Positions 30,763 to 40,370 of a stretch of 64,000 nt of DNA are shown here, in pieces (positions within the stretch are counted from its first letter, which is position 1; each line of letters opens with the position of its first letter). The notes beneath the pieces were generated by a model. The model was given only the letters and a program-made list of their open reading frames with translations. It had not been told where the DNA came from and did not search any database. A program made the translations under genes and the position numbers. This DNA comes from CADCVT01 sp036389485 (GTDB lineage Bacteria; Actinomycetota; Thermoleophilia; Solirubrobacterales; Solirubrobacteraceae). The stretch is from positions 62,001-126,000 of the forward strand of contig DASVPR010000035.1 of NCBI GenBank assembly GCA_036389485.1. The letters run 5' to 3'.

Positions 30763-33234
30763 GTGAAGGCGCTCGTCGCGGCGATGCTGCTCCTCCTCGC
30801 CGCGGCCCCTCCAGCGACAGCGCAGGAGCGCGTGTCCGCCGGGTCGCTCACCGCGACGTTCGACCCGGAGACGGCGCGCGTGACCTTCGGCGAGCTGATC
30901 GGGCACGGCGACCTCCCGATCGGCTTCCGCGACGCGACGGGCTGGCACGGGGCGGCGCGGGCGACGGAGGTCGGCCGGGAGGGCGACGCGCTGACCGCGA
31001 CGCTCGCGACGTCCGACCCGCTGCGGACGATCGCGCTGCGGATCGCGCCGGCCGCCGAGGGCGTGATCGCGCTCGAGGCGACCGGGCCGCCGGGCGCGGA
31101 GGCGATGCGGATCGGGTTCGAGGCGCCGGACGGCGAGCGGCACCTCGGCTTCGGCGAGCGGTCCAACGGCGTGGACCTGCGCGGCACCGAGGTCGAGAGC
31201 TACGTCGGCGAGGGCGCCTACCAGCAGGGCGAGCGGCAGATCATCAGCGCGTTCGTCCCGCCGTGGAGCATCCACTTCCGCGACGACGCCACCTACTTCC
31301 CGATGCCGTGGCTGCTCTCGACGCGCGGGTTCGGCGTGCTGCTCGACAACACCGAGACGAGCCGCTTTCACCTCGCCGACCAGCGCGACGACGCGTGGAG
31401 CGCGGAGGTCGACGCGGCGCAGCTGCGCCTGCGCGTCTTCGCCGGGCCGCGTCCCGCCGATGTCGTGCGGCGCCTCACCGAGCGGATCGGCCGCCAGCCC
31501 CAGCCGGCGGCGCCGTGGTCCTTCGGCCCGTGGTTCCAGACCGGCCAGCCGAACGAGGTCCCGCAGGAGCGCGACTACCTGAAGCTGCTGCAGGACGCCG
31601 ACGCCCCGGTGTCCGCCGCCGAGACCCACATGCGCTACCTGCCGTGCGGCCAGCACGCCGACCGCCGCGACGCCGAGCGCGAGCGCAGCGCGTACTTCCA
31701 TTCGCGCGGCCTGGCGATCCTCACCTACTTCCAGGAGAAGATCTGCGCGTCGTACACGGCCGCGTTCGACGCGGCGCGCGAGCGCGACGCGCTCATCCGC
31801 AACGCCGCCGGCCAGCCGTACGTGTACCCGGCGTACATCGGCGAGTCGACCCCGCCGACGCGGCCGATGGGGCTCATCGACTTCACCGCCCCGCGCGCGC
31901 AGGAGCTGTACGACCTGCTGGTGGGCGAGGCGGTCGAGGACGGCCACGACGGGTGGATGGAGGACTTCGGCGAGTCGATGCCGCCCGACGGCCGCGCGGC
32001 GGACGGCACGACCGGCGCGCAGCACCACAACGCCTACCCGGTCGGCTACCACCGGGCGGGGCAGAGCTTCGCCGACCGCGCGCCGCGGCCGCTCGCGCGG
32101 TTCGTCCGCAGCGGGTGGACGGGCGTGCACCCGTACGCGCCGATCGTCTGGGGCGGCGACCCGACGACCGGCTGGGGCTTCGACGGGCTGGAGTCCGCGG
32201 TCATGAACGCGCTCGGGATGGGGCTGAGCGGCATCTCGACGTGGGGCAGCGACATCGGCGGCTACTTCGCGCTCGGGACGAACAAGCTCACACCGGAGCT
32301 GCTGATCCGCTGGATCCAGTTCGGCGCGGTCTCGGCGGTGATGCGGACGAAGGCGGGCGGCGTCGCGGTGCCGCAGAAGGAGCGCCCTCAGATCTGGGAG
32401 CCGGAGATCCTGCCGCACTGGAGGCGCTGGGCGCGGCTGCACACACGCCTGAACCCGTACCTCGCCGCGGCGACCGAGCGCTACGGCCGGACCGGGATGC
32501 CTCTGATGGCCCACCTCGCCCTCGCGTTCCCCGGCGACCCGCGGGCGGAGGCGCGCGAGGACGAGTTCCTCTTCGGGCCGGACCTGCTCGCCGCGCCGGT
32601 GCTGAAGCCGGGCGCCGAGGAGCGCGAGCTGTACCTGCCGCGCGGCCGCTGGGTCGACCTGTGGCGGAGCGCGAGCCCCGAGCTCGAGCTGCGCGCCGCG
32701 CGGCTGCTGACGGGCGGCGACGACGTGAAGCTCCCCGCGCCGCTCGACGAGCTGCCGCTGCTCGTCCGGGCGGGCGCCGTCCTGCCGCTGCTCGCGCCCG
32801 ACGTGGACACGCTCACCGACTACGGCGCCGGCGCGCCGGGCGTCGTGCGGCTCGCCGACCGCCGCGACCGCCTCCACCTCCTCGCGTTCCCGCGCGGCCG
32901 CACCACCTCCGCGATCGGCGTCGGCGAGCGCGCGCTCTCGGTGGAGGCAGCGCGCCGGCGGGGCTCCGCGAAGCCGCCGCGCTTCCGGCCGCGCCGCTGG
33001 CGGCTCGCGATCGACGGCGCACGCCGCCGGACGTACCGGCTCGAAGCCTCCCTCGCGACGCTCCGCCGGCCGTTCCGGCCGTGCGCCGTCACGCTGAACG
33101 GGCGGCGCGTGAAGCGGGGCGCCGCGGCGCGCCGCCGCGGCCTGGGCTGGACCCACTGGGGCGGCTCGCGCGTGCTGCGCGCGACGTTCCGCGCGCGCCG
33201 CGCGACCCTCGTCGTCCGCGGCTGCCGCCCGTAG
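30763..33234 (+). CDS. Secreted glycoside hydrolase family 31 (alpha-glucosidase-like)
   Basis: 823 residues, GTG start, signal peptide KALVAAMLLLLAAAPPATAQ. An N-terminal beta-sandwich (GERHLGFGERSNGVDLRG) precedes the GH31 barrel: WSFGPWFQTG, nucleophile in DGWMEDFGESMP (D401), acid/base region VWGGDPTTGWGFDGL (D466) and GISTWGSDIGGYFALGT. Following are the proximal/distal beta domains and a basic C-terminus (~110 residues, RRRGxxK-rich) that may bind wall polymer. Substrate may be an alpha-glucoside, xyloside or sulfoquinovoside; not decidable here. Confidence 0.9.
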   Translation: MKALVAAMLLLLAAAPPATAQERVSAGSLTATFDPETARVTFGELIGHGDLPIGFRDATGWHGAARATEVGREGDALTATLATSDPLRTIALRIAPAAEGVIALEATGPPGAEAMRIGFEAPDGERHLGFGERSNGVDLRGTEVESYVGEGAYQQGERQIISAFVPPWSIHFRDDATYFPMPWLLSTRGFGVLLDNTETSRFHLADQRDDAWSAEVDAAQLRLRVFAGPRPADVVRRLTERIGRQPQPAAPWSFGPWFQTGQPNEVPQERDYLKLLQDADAPVSAAETHMRYLPCGQHADRRDAERERSAYFHSRGLAILTYFQEKICASYTAAFDAARERDALIRNAAGQPYVYPAYIGESTPPTRPMGLIDFTAPRAQELYDLLVGEAVEDGHDGWMEDFGESMPPDGRAADGTTGAQHHNAYPVGYHRAGQSFADRAPRPLARFVRSGWTGVHPYAPIVWGGDPTTGWGFDGLESAVMNALGMGLSGISTWGSDIGGYFALGTNKLTPELLIRWIQFGAVSAVMRTKAGGVAVPQKERPQIWEPEILPHWRRWARLHTRLNPYLAAATERYGRTGMPLMAHLALAFPGDPRAEAREDEFLFGPDLLAAPVLKPGAEERELYLPRGRWVDLWRSASPELELRAARLLTGGDDVKLPAPLDELPLLVRAGAVLPLLAPDVDTLTDYGAGAPGVVRLADRRDRLHLLAFPRGRTTSAIGVGERALSVEAARRRGSAKPPRFRPRRWRLAIDGARRRTYRLEASLATLRRPFRPCAVTLNGRRVKRGAAARRRGLGWTHWGGSRVLRATFRARRATLVVRGCRP

Positions 33235-33237
33235 GCT
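33232..33237 (+). promoter_or_regulatory. -10-like TAGGCT fused to GH31 stop codon
   Basis: The GH31 TAG stop starts TAGGCT, which ends 9 nt before the ATG at 33247. Confidence 0.4.
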
Positions 33238-33246
33238 TCGCGCACC

Positions 33247-34938
33247 ATGCGCGGCCGAGTCGTCGTCATCCTCATGGCGGTTGTCGCGGTCGCGATCGCC
33301 GCGGTGTCCTCGCTCGGCGGCGACGACGAGGGCGGCGCAGGCGGCGGCGGGACCGGCGGCGGCGGCGCGAAGCCGGCGGGCGACGCGGTCCGCATCTCGT
33401 TCGCCTACTCGCCGGAGAAGGAGCCGCTGCTCGCGCCGCTCCTCGACGAGTTCAACCGCGAGCGCGTCGAGGCGGGCGGCAGGGCGGTGTTCGTCGACCC
33501 GAGCATCGTCGCGTCCGGCGAGGCGCAGTCCGGCATCGCGCGGGGGCGGCTGAAGCCGACGGTCTGGTCGCCGGCGTCCTCGCTGTGGGGCCGCCTCCTG
33601 AACTTCGAGGCCGACCAGGAGTACGTCGCCGAGGAGAACCCGTCGCTCGTGCGCACGCCGCTCGTGATCGCGATGTGGGAGCCGCTGGCGCGCGCGCTCG
33701 GCTGGCCGAAGCAGCGGACCGGCTTCCGCACGATCGTGAAGCTCGCGCTCGCGAAGGACGGCTGGGCGGCGTTCGGGAAGCCGCAGTTCGGCCGCTTCAA
33801 GCTCGGCCACACGAACCCGGACTTCTCGACCTCCGGCCTCAGCGCGGTCGCGGCGGAGTACTTCACCGTCACCGGCCGGCGCGAGGGCCTGACGGAGGAG
33901 GACGTGACGCGGCCGTCGGTGCGCCGCGACGTCCGCGCGATCGAGAACTCGATCGTCCACTACGGCGACACGACGCTCTTCTTCGCCGAGCAGATGAAGC
34001 GCTTCGGGCCGGCGTACGCGAGCGCGGTCGCGATGGAGGAGGCGACGCTCGTCGACTTCAACAAGACCCGCGGCGGGCAGACGAAGCTCGTCGGCCTCTA
34101 CCCGAGCGAGGGCACGTTCGTCTCCGACAACCCGTTCATCGTGCTCGACGCGCCGTGGGTGACCGCCGAGCAGAAGGAGGCGGCCAAGGCGCTGCAGGAG
34201 TGGCTGGCCGAGAAGATCACGCCGGAGCGCGCCGCGGAGGGCGGGTTCCGGTCGGGTGACCCGGCGGTGAAGCCGGTGGCGCCGGTCGACGCCGAGCACG
34301 GCGTCGACCCCAGCCAGCCCAAGCGAACGCTCTCCCTGCCGCAGCCGCGCGTGCTCGACCGCGTCCGGCGCACCTGGCGGCAGGACCGCAAGCCGGCGAA
34401 CGTCATGCTCGCGGTCGACGTCTCGGGCTCGATGGGCGAGGAGAGCAAGCTCGAGCAGGCCAAGCAGGGGCTGCAGACGTTCTTCCGCCAGGTCTCGCCG
34501 CGCGACCGCGTCGGCCTCGTGATCTTCGACGACCGCGTGCGGCTCGCCGTGCCGGTCGCGCCGTTCAGCGAGAACGGGCCGCGCCTGCGCGGCACGGTCG
34601 CGAACCTGCTGCCGGACGGCGAGACCGCCGTGTACGACGCGACGCTCGAGGCGTTCGAGGCGATCCGCGACCTCGACGACACCGAGCGCATCAACGCCGT
34701 GGTGGCGCTGACCGACGGCGAGGACAACTCGAGCGCGATCTCAGCGAAGGAGCTCGAGAGCCGGCTGAGCCAGTCGCCGAACGAGGGCGAGGTCGTCCGC
34801 GTCTTCACGATCGCGTACGGCAGCCAGGCGAACAAGGGCGCGCTCGAGAGCTTCGCGAAGGCGTCCGGCGGCAAGGCGTTCGAGGGCGACCCGCAGGGGA
34901 TCGAGGCGGTCTACCTCTCGATCTCGAGCTTCTTCTGA
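33247..34938 (+). CDS. Substrate-binding-protein plus von Willebrand A domain fusion, exported
   Basis: 563 residues. Signal anchor (VVVILMAVVAVAIAAVSSLGG) and a Gly-rich linker lead to a type 2 periplasmic-binding fold (IRISFAYSPEKEPLLAPLLDEFN, VIAMWEPLARALGW, KLGHTNPDFSTSGLSAV, LVGLYPSEGTFVSDNPFIVL) as in SBP_bac_11. From about residue 375 runs a VWA domain with an intact MIDAS: DVSGSMGEESK, GETAVYD and ALTDGEDNSS. No transporter genes adjoin, so it is likely an adhesive or sensory surface protein. TGATG junction with the next gene. Confidence 0.85.
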   Translation: MRGRVVVILMAVVAVAIAAVSSLGGDDEGGAGGGGTGGGGAKPAGDAVRISFAYSPEKEPLLAPLLDEFNRERVEAGGRAVFVDPSIVASGEAQSGIARGRLKPTVWSPASSLWGRLLNFEADQEYVAEENPSLVRTPLVIAMWEPLARALGWPKQRTGFRTIVKLALAKDGWAAFGKPQFGRFKLGHTNPDFSTSGLSAVAAEYFTVTGRREGLTEEDVTRPSVRRDVRAIENSIVHYGDTTLFFAEQMKRFGPAYASAVAMEEATLVDFNKTRGGQTKLVGLYPSEGTFVSDNPFIVLDAPWVTAEQKEAAKALQEWLAEKITPERAAEGGFRSGDPAVKPVAPVDAEHGVDPSQPKRTLSLPQPRVLDRVRRTWRQDRKPANVMLAVDVSGSMGEESKLEQAKQGLQTFFRQVSPRDRVGLVIFDDRVRLAVPVAPFSENGPRLRGTVANLLPDGETAVYDATLEAFEAIRDLDDTERINAVVALTDGEDNSSAISAKELESRLSQSPNEGEVVRVFTIAYGSQANKGALESFAKASGGKAFEGDPQGIEAVYLSISSFF

Positions 34939-35609
34939 TGGCGCGTCCCGCTCCGCCGACGCGCGACGACCTGCGCCGCGAGCTGGCCGTCAACGCCGCG
35001 ACGAAGCCGGTCAACGTCGCGGTGCCCGCCGGCGTCGCGGTCGCGGGGCTGCTGCTCGGGACCGTGTGGCTGCTGCCGTTTGCGGCGGTGATCTACGTCG
35101 TGCTCGCCGTCATGACGTTCTTCGACGAGGGCGAGGCCGAGGCGGTCGGGCAGCGCGCCTACGGCGCCGGCCACAAGGCGCCGAAGGCCCTGCAGGAGAA
35201 GACGCTCGCGCCGAAGATCCGCGAGTACCTCGAGGCCGCCCGCCGGGAGCGCGCCGCCATCGACCGCACGATCGCGCAGGCCGACCTGCCGTTCGAGAGC
35301 GTCGCGCAGGAGGTCGACCAGCTGCTCGCCGCCGTCGAGGCCACGGCGCGCCGCGCGCAGCGCGTCCACGACCACCTCATGCAGCGCCCGCCCGGCACCG
35401 CGCAGGGCCTGCGCTCGAAGCTCCGCGGCTACCACGACGAGATGGCGGAGGTCGTCCGCGCGATGCGCGACGTCCACGACCGCCTCGTCGAGGCGTCGCT
35501 CGCCAACGAGGAGGACCGCGACGCCCAGCTCGCCGGCGACGTCCGCGACCTCCGCGCCCGCGTCGACGCGGCCACCGAGGGCCTCGGGGAGGCGTACGGC
35601 CCCTCCTAG
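34938..35609 (+). CDS. Membrane protein with long coiled coil, partner of the SBP-VWA protein
   Basis: 223 residues. Two close hydrophobic segments (VNVAVPAGVAVAGLLLGTVWL, LPFAAVIYVVLAVMTFF) form a hairpin near residue 20-65; the remainder is a cytoplasmic helical coil (IREYLEAARRERAAIDRTIAQ..., VAQEVDQLLAAVEATARRAQRVHDHL...). The stop/start TGATG overlap ties it to the SBP-VWA gene, suggesting a membrane complex. No family is recognised. Confidence 0.7.
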   Translation: MARPAPPTRDDLRRELAVNAATKPVNVAVPAGVAVAGLLLGTVWLLPFAAVIYVVLAVMTFFDEGEAEAVGQRAYGAGHKAPKALQEKTLAPKIREYLEAARRERAAIDRTIAQADLPFESVAQEVDQLLAAVEATARRAQRVHDHLMQRPPGTAQGLRSKLRGYHDEMAEVVRAMRDVHDRLVEASLANEEDRDAQLAGDVRDLRARVDAATEGLGEAYGPS

Positions 35610-35612
35610 ACT
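35607..35612 (+). promoter_or_regulatory. -10-like TAGACT fused to upstream stop, before mfd
   Basis: The upstream gene's TAG starts TAGACT, which ends 9 nt before the mfd GTG at 35622. Confidence 0.45.
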
Positions 35613-35621
35613 CGGAAGGCC

Positions 35622-38600
35622 GTGCTCCGCGCCCTCCTCCAGCACTTCGACGACGACCCGCAGGCGGCGACGCTCCAGCGAGAAGGCGGCCGCGCCTTCG
35701 TCAGCCAGTCGCTGCGCCCGTACCTCGTCGCCGCGCTGGCCGAGGCGGGCGACGGGCCGCTGCTGGTCGTGGCGGGGGACGACCGCCAGGCACGCGACCT
35801 CGCCGCCGACCTGCGCGCGTGGCTGAAGCCGCGGCCGGTCCGCTTCTACCCGAGTCGCGGCGTCACGTACGAGTCCCATCTGTCGCCGCCGCCGCACCTC
35901 GTCGGGCTGAGGGTCGCGGCGCTCGACGCGCTGATGGACCCGCCGGGGGGCGCGGAGCCTCCGGTCGTCGTCGTGTCAGCGGTCGCGCTGAGCGAGAAGG
36001 TCCCGGATCCGGAGCTGCGGCCCCACGGCTTCTCCATCGCCAAGGGCGACCTGCTCGACCTCGAGGAGACCGCGCAGCGGCTCGCCGCGATGGGCTACGA
36101 GCGCGTCGACCAGGTCGAGGATCGCGGGCAGTTCGCGATCCGCGGCGAGATCCTCGACGTCTACCCGGCCACCGCCGACCGCGCGGTGCGCGTCGACCTC
36201 TTCGACATCGAGGTCGAGTCGCTGCGCGAGTTCTCCACGTTCACGCAGCGCAGCTTCGGCGACGTCGAGACCGTCGAGGTCGCGCCGGCCGCCGAGCTGG
36301 CCGTCGAGCACCGCGAGCTGGCCGAGATGGCGGCGGCCGAGGAGGAGCGGCCGGACATCGCCGAGCTGCTGCCGGTCGACCGCTTCCAGAGCTTCCTCGC
36401 GCTGGTCGACGCGCCCGTGGTCATCGCTGCGGAGGAGGACGTGCAGCCCGCGCTGCGCGACCACTGGCAGGACGTGTGCGCCGCCTTCCACGACACCGAC
36501 GCGCACCACCTCTACGTCAACCCCGACGAGGTGCTCGGCGTCCTGCGCGAGCGCGCGAAGGTGCAGCTCTCCAGCGTCTCGGCCGACCAGCCGTTCGAGT
36601 TCCGCGCGCAGACGGCCGACACCGCCGCGCGCAGCCTCAAGGAGGCCGAGGCCGAGCTCGAGAAGCTGATCCGCTCCGGCTACCGCACGACCGTCACGTG
36701 GTCGAACCGCGGCGAGGGTGAGCGGGCCGCCTACAACCTCAACCGGGTCAAGGCGTCGTGGAACGGCGGGCCCGAGCCGCTCAAGTTCGTCCAGGCGTCG
36801 CTCAGGGACGGCTTCATCGCCGCCGGCTTCAAGCTCGCCGTCCTCCCCGACCACCGGCTGCTGCGCCGCCGCAAGGCCGAGCGCACGGGCGGCATGGGCG
36901 CCGGCCGCCGCAAGCGCGGCGCGCTCAGATCGTTCGCCGACCTGCGCACCGGCGACATCGTCGTCCACGAGGACCACGGCCTCGCCCGCTTCGCCGGCTT
37001 CGACACGAAGACCGTCGCCGGCGTCACCCGCGACTACCTGAACCTCGAGTTCGCCGGCACGGACAAGGTCTTCATGCCCGTCGACCAGCTGGCGAAGATC
37101 AGCCGCTACGTCGGCGCGGGCGGCACGCACCCGCCGCTCTCCAAGCTCGGCGGCAAGAGCTGGGAGGCGATGAAGGCCCGCGCCCGGCGCGCCGCGATGG
37201 AGCTGGCGGGCGAGCTGCTCAACCTCTACGCCGAGCGCAAGCGCCGCCGCGGCCACGAGTTCCCCGAGGACACCGAGTGGCTGCGGGAGTTCGAGTCCCA
37301 GTTCCCCTATCAGGAGACGGCCGATCAGCGCGAGGCGATCGAGCTGGTCAAGGCGGACATGGAGTCCGAGCGCCCGATGGACCGCCTCATCTGCGGCGAC
37401 GTCGGCTACGGCAAGACGGAGGTCGCGCTGCGCGCCGCGTTCAAGGCGGCGGAGGCGGGCAAGCAGGTGCTCGTCCTCGTCCCGACGACGATCCTCGCGC
37501 AGCAGCACTTCGGCACGTTCAGCGAGCGCCTGAAGGACTATCCGATCACGATCGAGCACGTCAGCCGCTTCCGCTCCGCCAAGGAGCAGAAGGACGCGAT
37601 CAAGGCGTTCGCCGAGGGCCGCACCGACATCCTCATCGGGACGCACCGGCTGCTGTCGCGCGACGTGCGCCCGAAGGACCTCGGCCTCATCATCGTCGAC
37701 GAGGAGCAGCGCTTCGGGGTCAAGCAGAAGGAGCTGCTGCGCCAGCTCAAGCTGAAGGTCGACGTCATCGCGATGAGCGCCACCCCGATCCCGCGCACGC
37801 TGCAGATGTCGCTGGCGGGGCTCCGCGACGTCACCGTCATCGAGACGCCGCCCGAGGGCCGCCGCCCGATCAAGACCTACGTCGGCGAGTACGACGAGGA
37901 GCTGGTCCGCCAGGCGCTCGAACGCGAGCACAAGCGCGGCGGGCAGGCGTTCTTCCTCCACAACCGCGTCGAGACGATCGACGAGACCGCCGAGCGCCTG
38001 CGCGGCCTGTGCCCGCAGATGCGCTTCGCCGTCGCGCACGGCCAGCTGGAGGAGAAGGAGCTCGAGACGCGGATGCTGAGCTTCCTGCGCGGCGACGCGG
38101 ACGTCCTCGTCGCGACGTCGATCATCGAGAGCGGCATCGACATCCCGCAGGCCAACACGCTGATCGTCGAGCGCGCCGACACCTTCGGGCTCAGCCAGCT
38201 CTACCAGATCCGCGGGCGCGTCGGCCGCAGCCGCGAGCGCGCGTACGCGTACCTGCTCTATCCGAGCGCCGCCGCGCTCACGCCCGAGGCCGCGCAGCGC
38301 CTCAGCGCGCTGTCGGACTACACCGAGCTCGGCGCGGGCTTCAAGGTCGCGATGCGCGACCTCGAGCTGCGCGGCGCGGGCAACCTACTCGGCGACGAGC
38401 AGTCCGGCCACGTCGCGGCGCTCGGGTTCGAGCTGTACCTGCAGATGCTCGACGAGGCCGTGCGCGAGCGCGCCGGCGAGGGCTCGCCCGACGACGACTG
38501 GGAGCCGGTGCGCCTGGACGTCAACGTCGACGCGTACGTCCCCGCCGACTACGTCCCGTACGAGCAGGCGAAGGTCGACGTGCATCGGCGCATCGCCGCC

Positions 38601-38945
38601 GCCTACGAGGTCGCCGAGCTCGAGGAGCTGCGCACCGAGCTGGAGGATCGCTTCGGCCCGATCCCGCAGCCGCTGCAGAACCTCATCTCGCTGCAGCGCG
38701 CGCGGATCAAGCTCGGCCAGGCGGGCGCCACGGCGGTCACGTTCCGCGGCAACCGCCTCGCGGTCACCCCCGTCGAGCTCGACTCCGTGCGGGCGAAGAG
38801 GCTCCGCCAGGAGATCCCCGAAGCGCTCTACGAGTCCGGCCGCTCGCAGGTCTCGGTCCGCGTCCCCGACGACCCCGAGCAGCGCTTCCCCGCCGTCGTC
38901 CGCGCCGCCGACGTCCTGCTCGCGGTGACGCGGGAAGCGGCGTGA
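35622..38945 (+). CDS. mfd: Transcription-repair coupling factor
   Basis: 1107 residues, GTG start, full length. N-terminal UvrB-homology module (VRFYPSRGVTYESHLSPPPHLVGLR), RNA-polymerase interaction domain (LRTGDIVVHEDHGLARFAGFDT...DKVFMPVDQLAKISRYVG), helicase motor with Walker A CGDVGYGKTEVALRAA (near residue 592), DEEQ box VDEEQRFGVKQKE, SATPIPRTLQMSLAG, ESGIDIPQANTLIVERAD, QIRGRVGRS, and the TRCF C-terminal domain. Removes stalled RNA polymerase at lesions and recruits UvrA. Confidence 0.97.
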   Translation: MLRALLQHFDDDPQAATLQREGGRAFVSQSLRPYLVAALAEAGDGPLLVVAGDDRQARDLAADLRAWLKPRPVRFYPSRGVTYESHLSPPPHLVGLRVAALDALMDPPGGAEPPVVVVSAVALSEKVPDPELRPHGFSIAKGDLLDLEETAQRLAAMGYERVDQVEDRGQFAIRGEILDVYPATADRAVRVDLFDIEVESLREFSTFTQRSFGDVETVEVAPAAELAVEHRELAEMAAAEEERPDIAELLPVDRFQSFLALVDAPVVIAAEEDVQPALRDHWQDVCAAFHDTDAHHLYVNPDEVLGVLRERAKVQLSSVSADQPFEFRAQTADTAARSLKEAEAELEKLIRSGYRTTVTWSNRGEGERAAYNLNRVKASWNGGPEPLKFVQASLRDGFIAAGFKLAVLPDHRLLRRRKAERTGGMGAGRRKRGALRSFADLRTGDIVVHEDHGLARFAGFDTKTVAGVTRDYLNLEFAGTDKVFMPVDQLAKISRYVGAGGTHPPLSKLGGKSWEAMKARARRAAMELAGELLNLYAERKRRRGHEFPEDTEWLREFESQFPYQETADQREAIELVKADMESERPMDRLICGDVGYGKTEVALRAAFKAAEAGKQVLVLVPTTILAQQHFGTFSERLKDYPITIEHVSRFRSAKEQKDAIKAFAEGRTDILIGTHRLLSRDVRPKDLGLIIVDEEQRFGVKQKELLRQLKLKVDVIAMSATPIPRTLQMSLAGLRDVTVIETPPEGRRPIKTYVGEYDEELVRQALEREHKRGGQAFFLHNRVETIDETAERLRGLCPQMRFAVAHGQLEEKELETRMLSFLRGDADVLVATSIIESGIDIPQANTLIVERADTFGLSQLYQIRGRVGRSRERAYAYLLYPSAAALTPEAAQRLSALSDYTELGAGFKVAMRDLELRGAGNLLGDEQSGHVAALGFELYLQMLDEAVRERAGEGSPDDDWEPVRLDVNVDAYVPADYVPYEQAKVDVHRRIAAAYEVAELEELRTELEDRFGPIPQPLQNLISLQRARIKLGQAGATAVTFRGNRLAVTPVELDSVRAKRLRQEIPEALYESGRSQVSVRVPDDPEQRFPAVVRAADVLLAVTREAA

Positions 38946-39084
38946 GTGACACGAAAGCGCTGAGCGCCAGCTAGACTCGCCCCCGGCCGTCGCGGTTCCC
39001 CTCGCGCTGCGGCCGTTCTCCAGCGGTGGTCCGCCACGCCGCTTAAGTCCGTCCTAAGAACTACCCGCTTCGCTGAGCAAGGTC

Positions 39085-40368
39085 ATGAACTACGCCGACA
39101 TCCTCCGCCGCCGCGTTCCCCGGACCGGCCTCGCGGCCCTCTTCGCGGCCGCCCTCTCCGCCCTCGCGCTCTCGGCGTGCGGTGGGAACGACGTGCCGAG
39201 CAACGCCGTCGCCAAGGTCGACGACGAGACGATCCCGAAGACCACCTTCGACCACTGGATGCGCATCGCGGCGATCTCGGCGCAGGGCCCGGCCGCCGGC
39301 GACAAGCCGGCCGAGCCGAAGATCCCGGTGCCGCCGGACTTCAAGGACTGCATCGCGGAGAAGACCAAGACCGCGCCGAAGCCGCCGAAGGGCCAGCCCA
39401 AGCCGACGGCCGAGCAGTTCAAGGCCCAGTGCAAGCAGGAGTACGAGGGGCTGCGCGACCAGGTCATGCAGCTGCTGATCCAGGAGAAGTGGGTCCGCGG
39501 CGAGGCGGAGGACCAGGGCGTCAAGGTGACCGACGACGAGGTCCGCAAGGCGTTCGAGGAGCAGAAGAAGCAGTCGTTCCCCAAGAAGGGCGACTACGAG
39601 AAGTTCCTCAAGACCTCAGGCTTCACGGAGGAGGACATCCTGTTCCGCGTCCGCCTCGAGCAGCTCTCCAACAAGCTCCGCGAGAAGGTCGTCAAGGGCA
39701 AGGACAAGGTCTCCGACAAGCAGATCGAGGACTACTACAACAAGAACAAGAAGCGCTTCGCGCAGCCGGAGCGCCGCGACCTGCGCCTCGTCCTGACCAA
39801 GACCGAGGCGAAGGCGAACGAGGCGAAGAGCGCGATCGAGGACGGCCAGTCCTGGAAGAAGGTCGCGAAGAAGTACTCGATCGACCAGGCGTCGAAGAAC
39901 CAGGGCGGCTCGCTGCTCGCGGTCGCCAAGGGCCAGCAGGAGCCCTCGCTCGACAAGGCCGTCTTCGCGGCCAGGAAGGGCGAGCTGCAGGGCCCGGTCA
40001 AGACGCAGTTCGGCTACTACGTCTTCCAGGTCCAGAAGATCACGCCGGCCAGCCAGCAGACGCTGGAGCAGGCCAAGGCGACGATCCGGGGCATCCTGGC
40101 CTCCGAGAACCAGCAGAAGGCGCTGGACTCCTTCATCAAGGACTTCCAGGAGAAGTGGAAGGACCGCACCGACTGCCGGTCCGGCTACGTGACCCAGGAC
40201 TGCTCCAACGCGCCCAAGCCGAAGAGCACCTCGACGGTCCCGCCGGGCGCGGTGCCGCAGCAGCCGGCGCAGCCGCAGGCGCCGCAGGGCGCGCCGCCCG
40301 GCTCGGCGCCGCCGCAGCAGGCGCCGCCGCAGCAGGCGCCTCCGCAGCAGCCGCCGCCGCAGGAGTAG
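39085..40368 (+). CDS. SurA/PrsA-like peptidyl-prolyl isomerase lipoprotein
   Basis: 427 residues. Lipoprotein signal with lipobox LSACGG near residue 30. SurA-N-like helical chaperone part (FEEQKKQSFPKKGDYEKFLKTSGFTEEDILFRVRLEQLSNKLREKV), then a parvulin domain (RRDLRLVLTKTEAKANEAKSA, AKKYSIDQASKNQGGSLLAVAKGQ, GPVKTQFGYYVFQVQKITPA). A Pro/Gln-rich, PPQQ-repeat tail (~50 residues) likely spans the wall. Folds exported proteins outside the membrane. A 139-bp gap before it contains TAAG-rich sequence (39042-39060), its probable promoter, with AAGG near the ATG. Confidence 0.92.
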   Translation: MNYADILRRRVPRTGLAALFAAALSALALSACGGNDVPSNAVAKVDDETIPKTTFDHWMRIAAISAQGPAAGDKPAEPKIPVPPDFKDCIAEKTKTAPKPPKGQPKPTAEQFKAQCKQEYEGLRDQVMQLLIQEKWVRGEAEDQGVKVTDDEVRKAFEEQKKQSFPKKGDYEKFLKTSGFTEEDILFRVRLEQLSNKLREKVVKGKDKVSDKQIEDYYNKNKKRFAQPERRDLRLVLTKTEAKANEAKSAIEDGQSWKKVAKKYSIDQASKNQGGSLLAVAKGQQEPSLDKAVFAARKGELQGPVKTQFGYYVFQVQKITPASQQTLEQAKATIRGILASENQQKALDSFIKDFQEKWKDRTDCRSGYVTQDCSNAPKPKSTSTVPPGAVPQQPAQPQAPQGAPPGSAPPQQAPPQQAPPQQPPPQE

Positions 40369-40370
40369 GC

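Noticed and set aside
30583..34299. Minus-strand open frame of 1238 codons antisense to pth, GH31 and the SBP-VWA gene
   Set aside because: Arg/Ala/Val-rich text without motifs; long antisense frames are expected opposite GC-biased genes, and three well-supported genes fill the other strand.
38972..38977. TAGACT as a leaderless -10 after mfd
   Set aside because: No start codon follows within 6-12 nt; the next gene begins 107 nt later with its own AAGG, so at most it gives a long leader.
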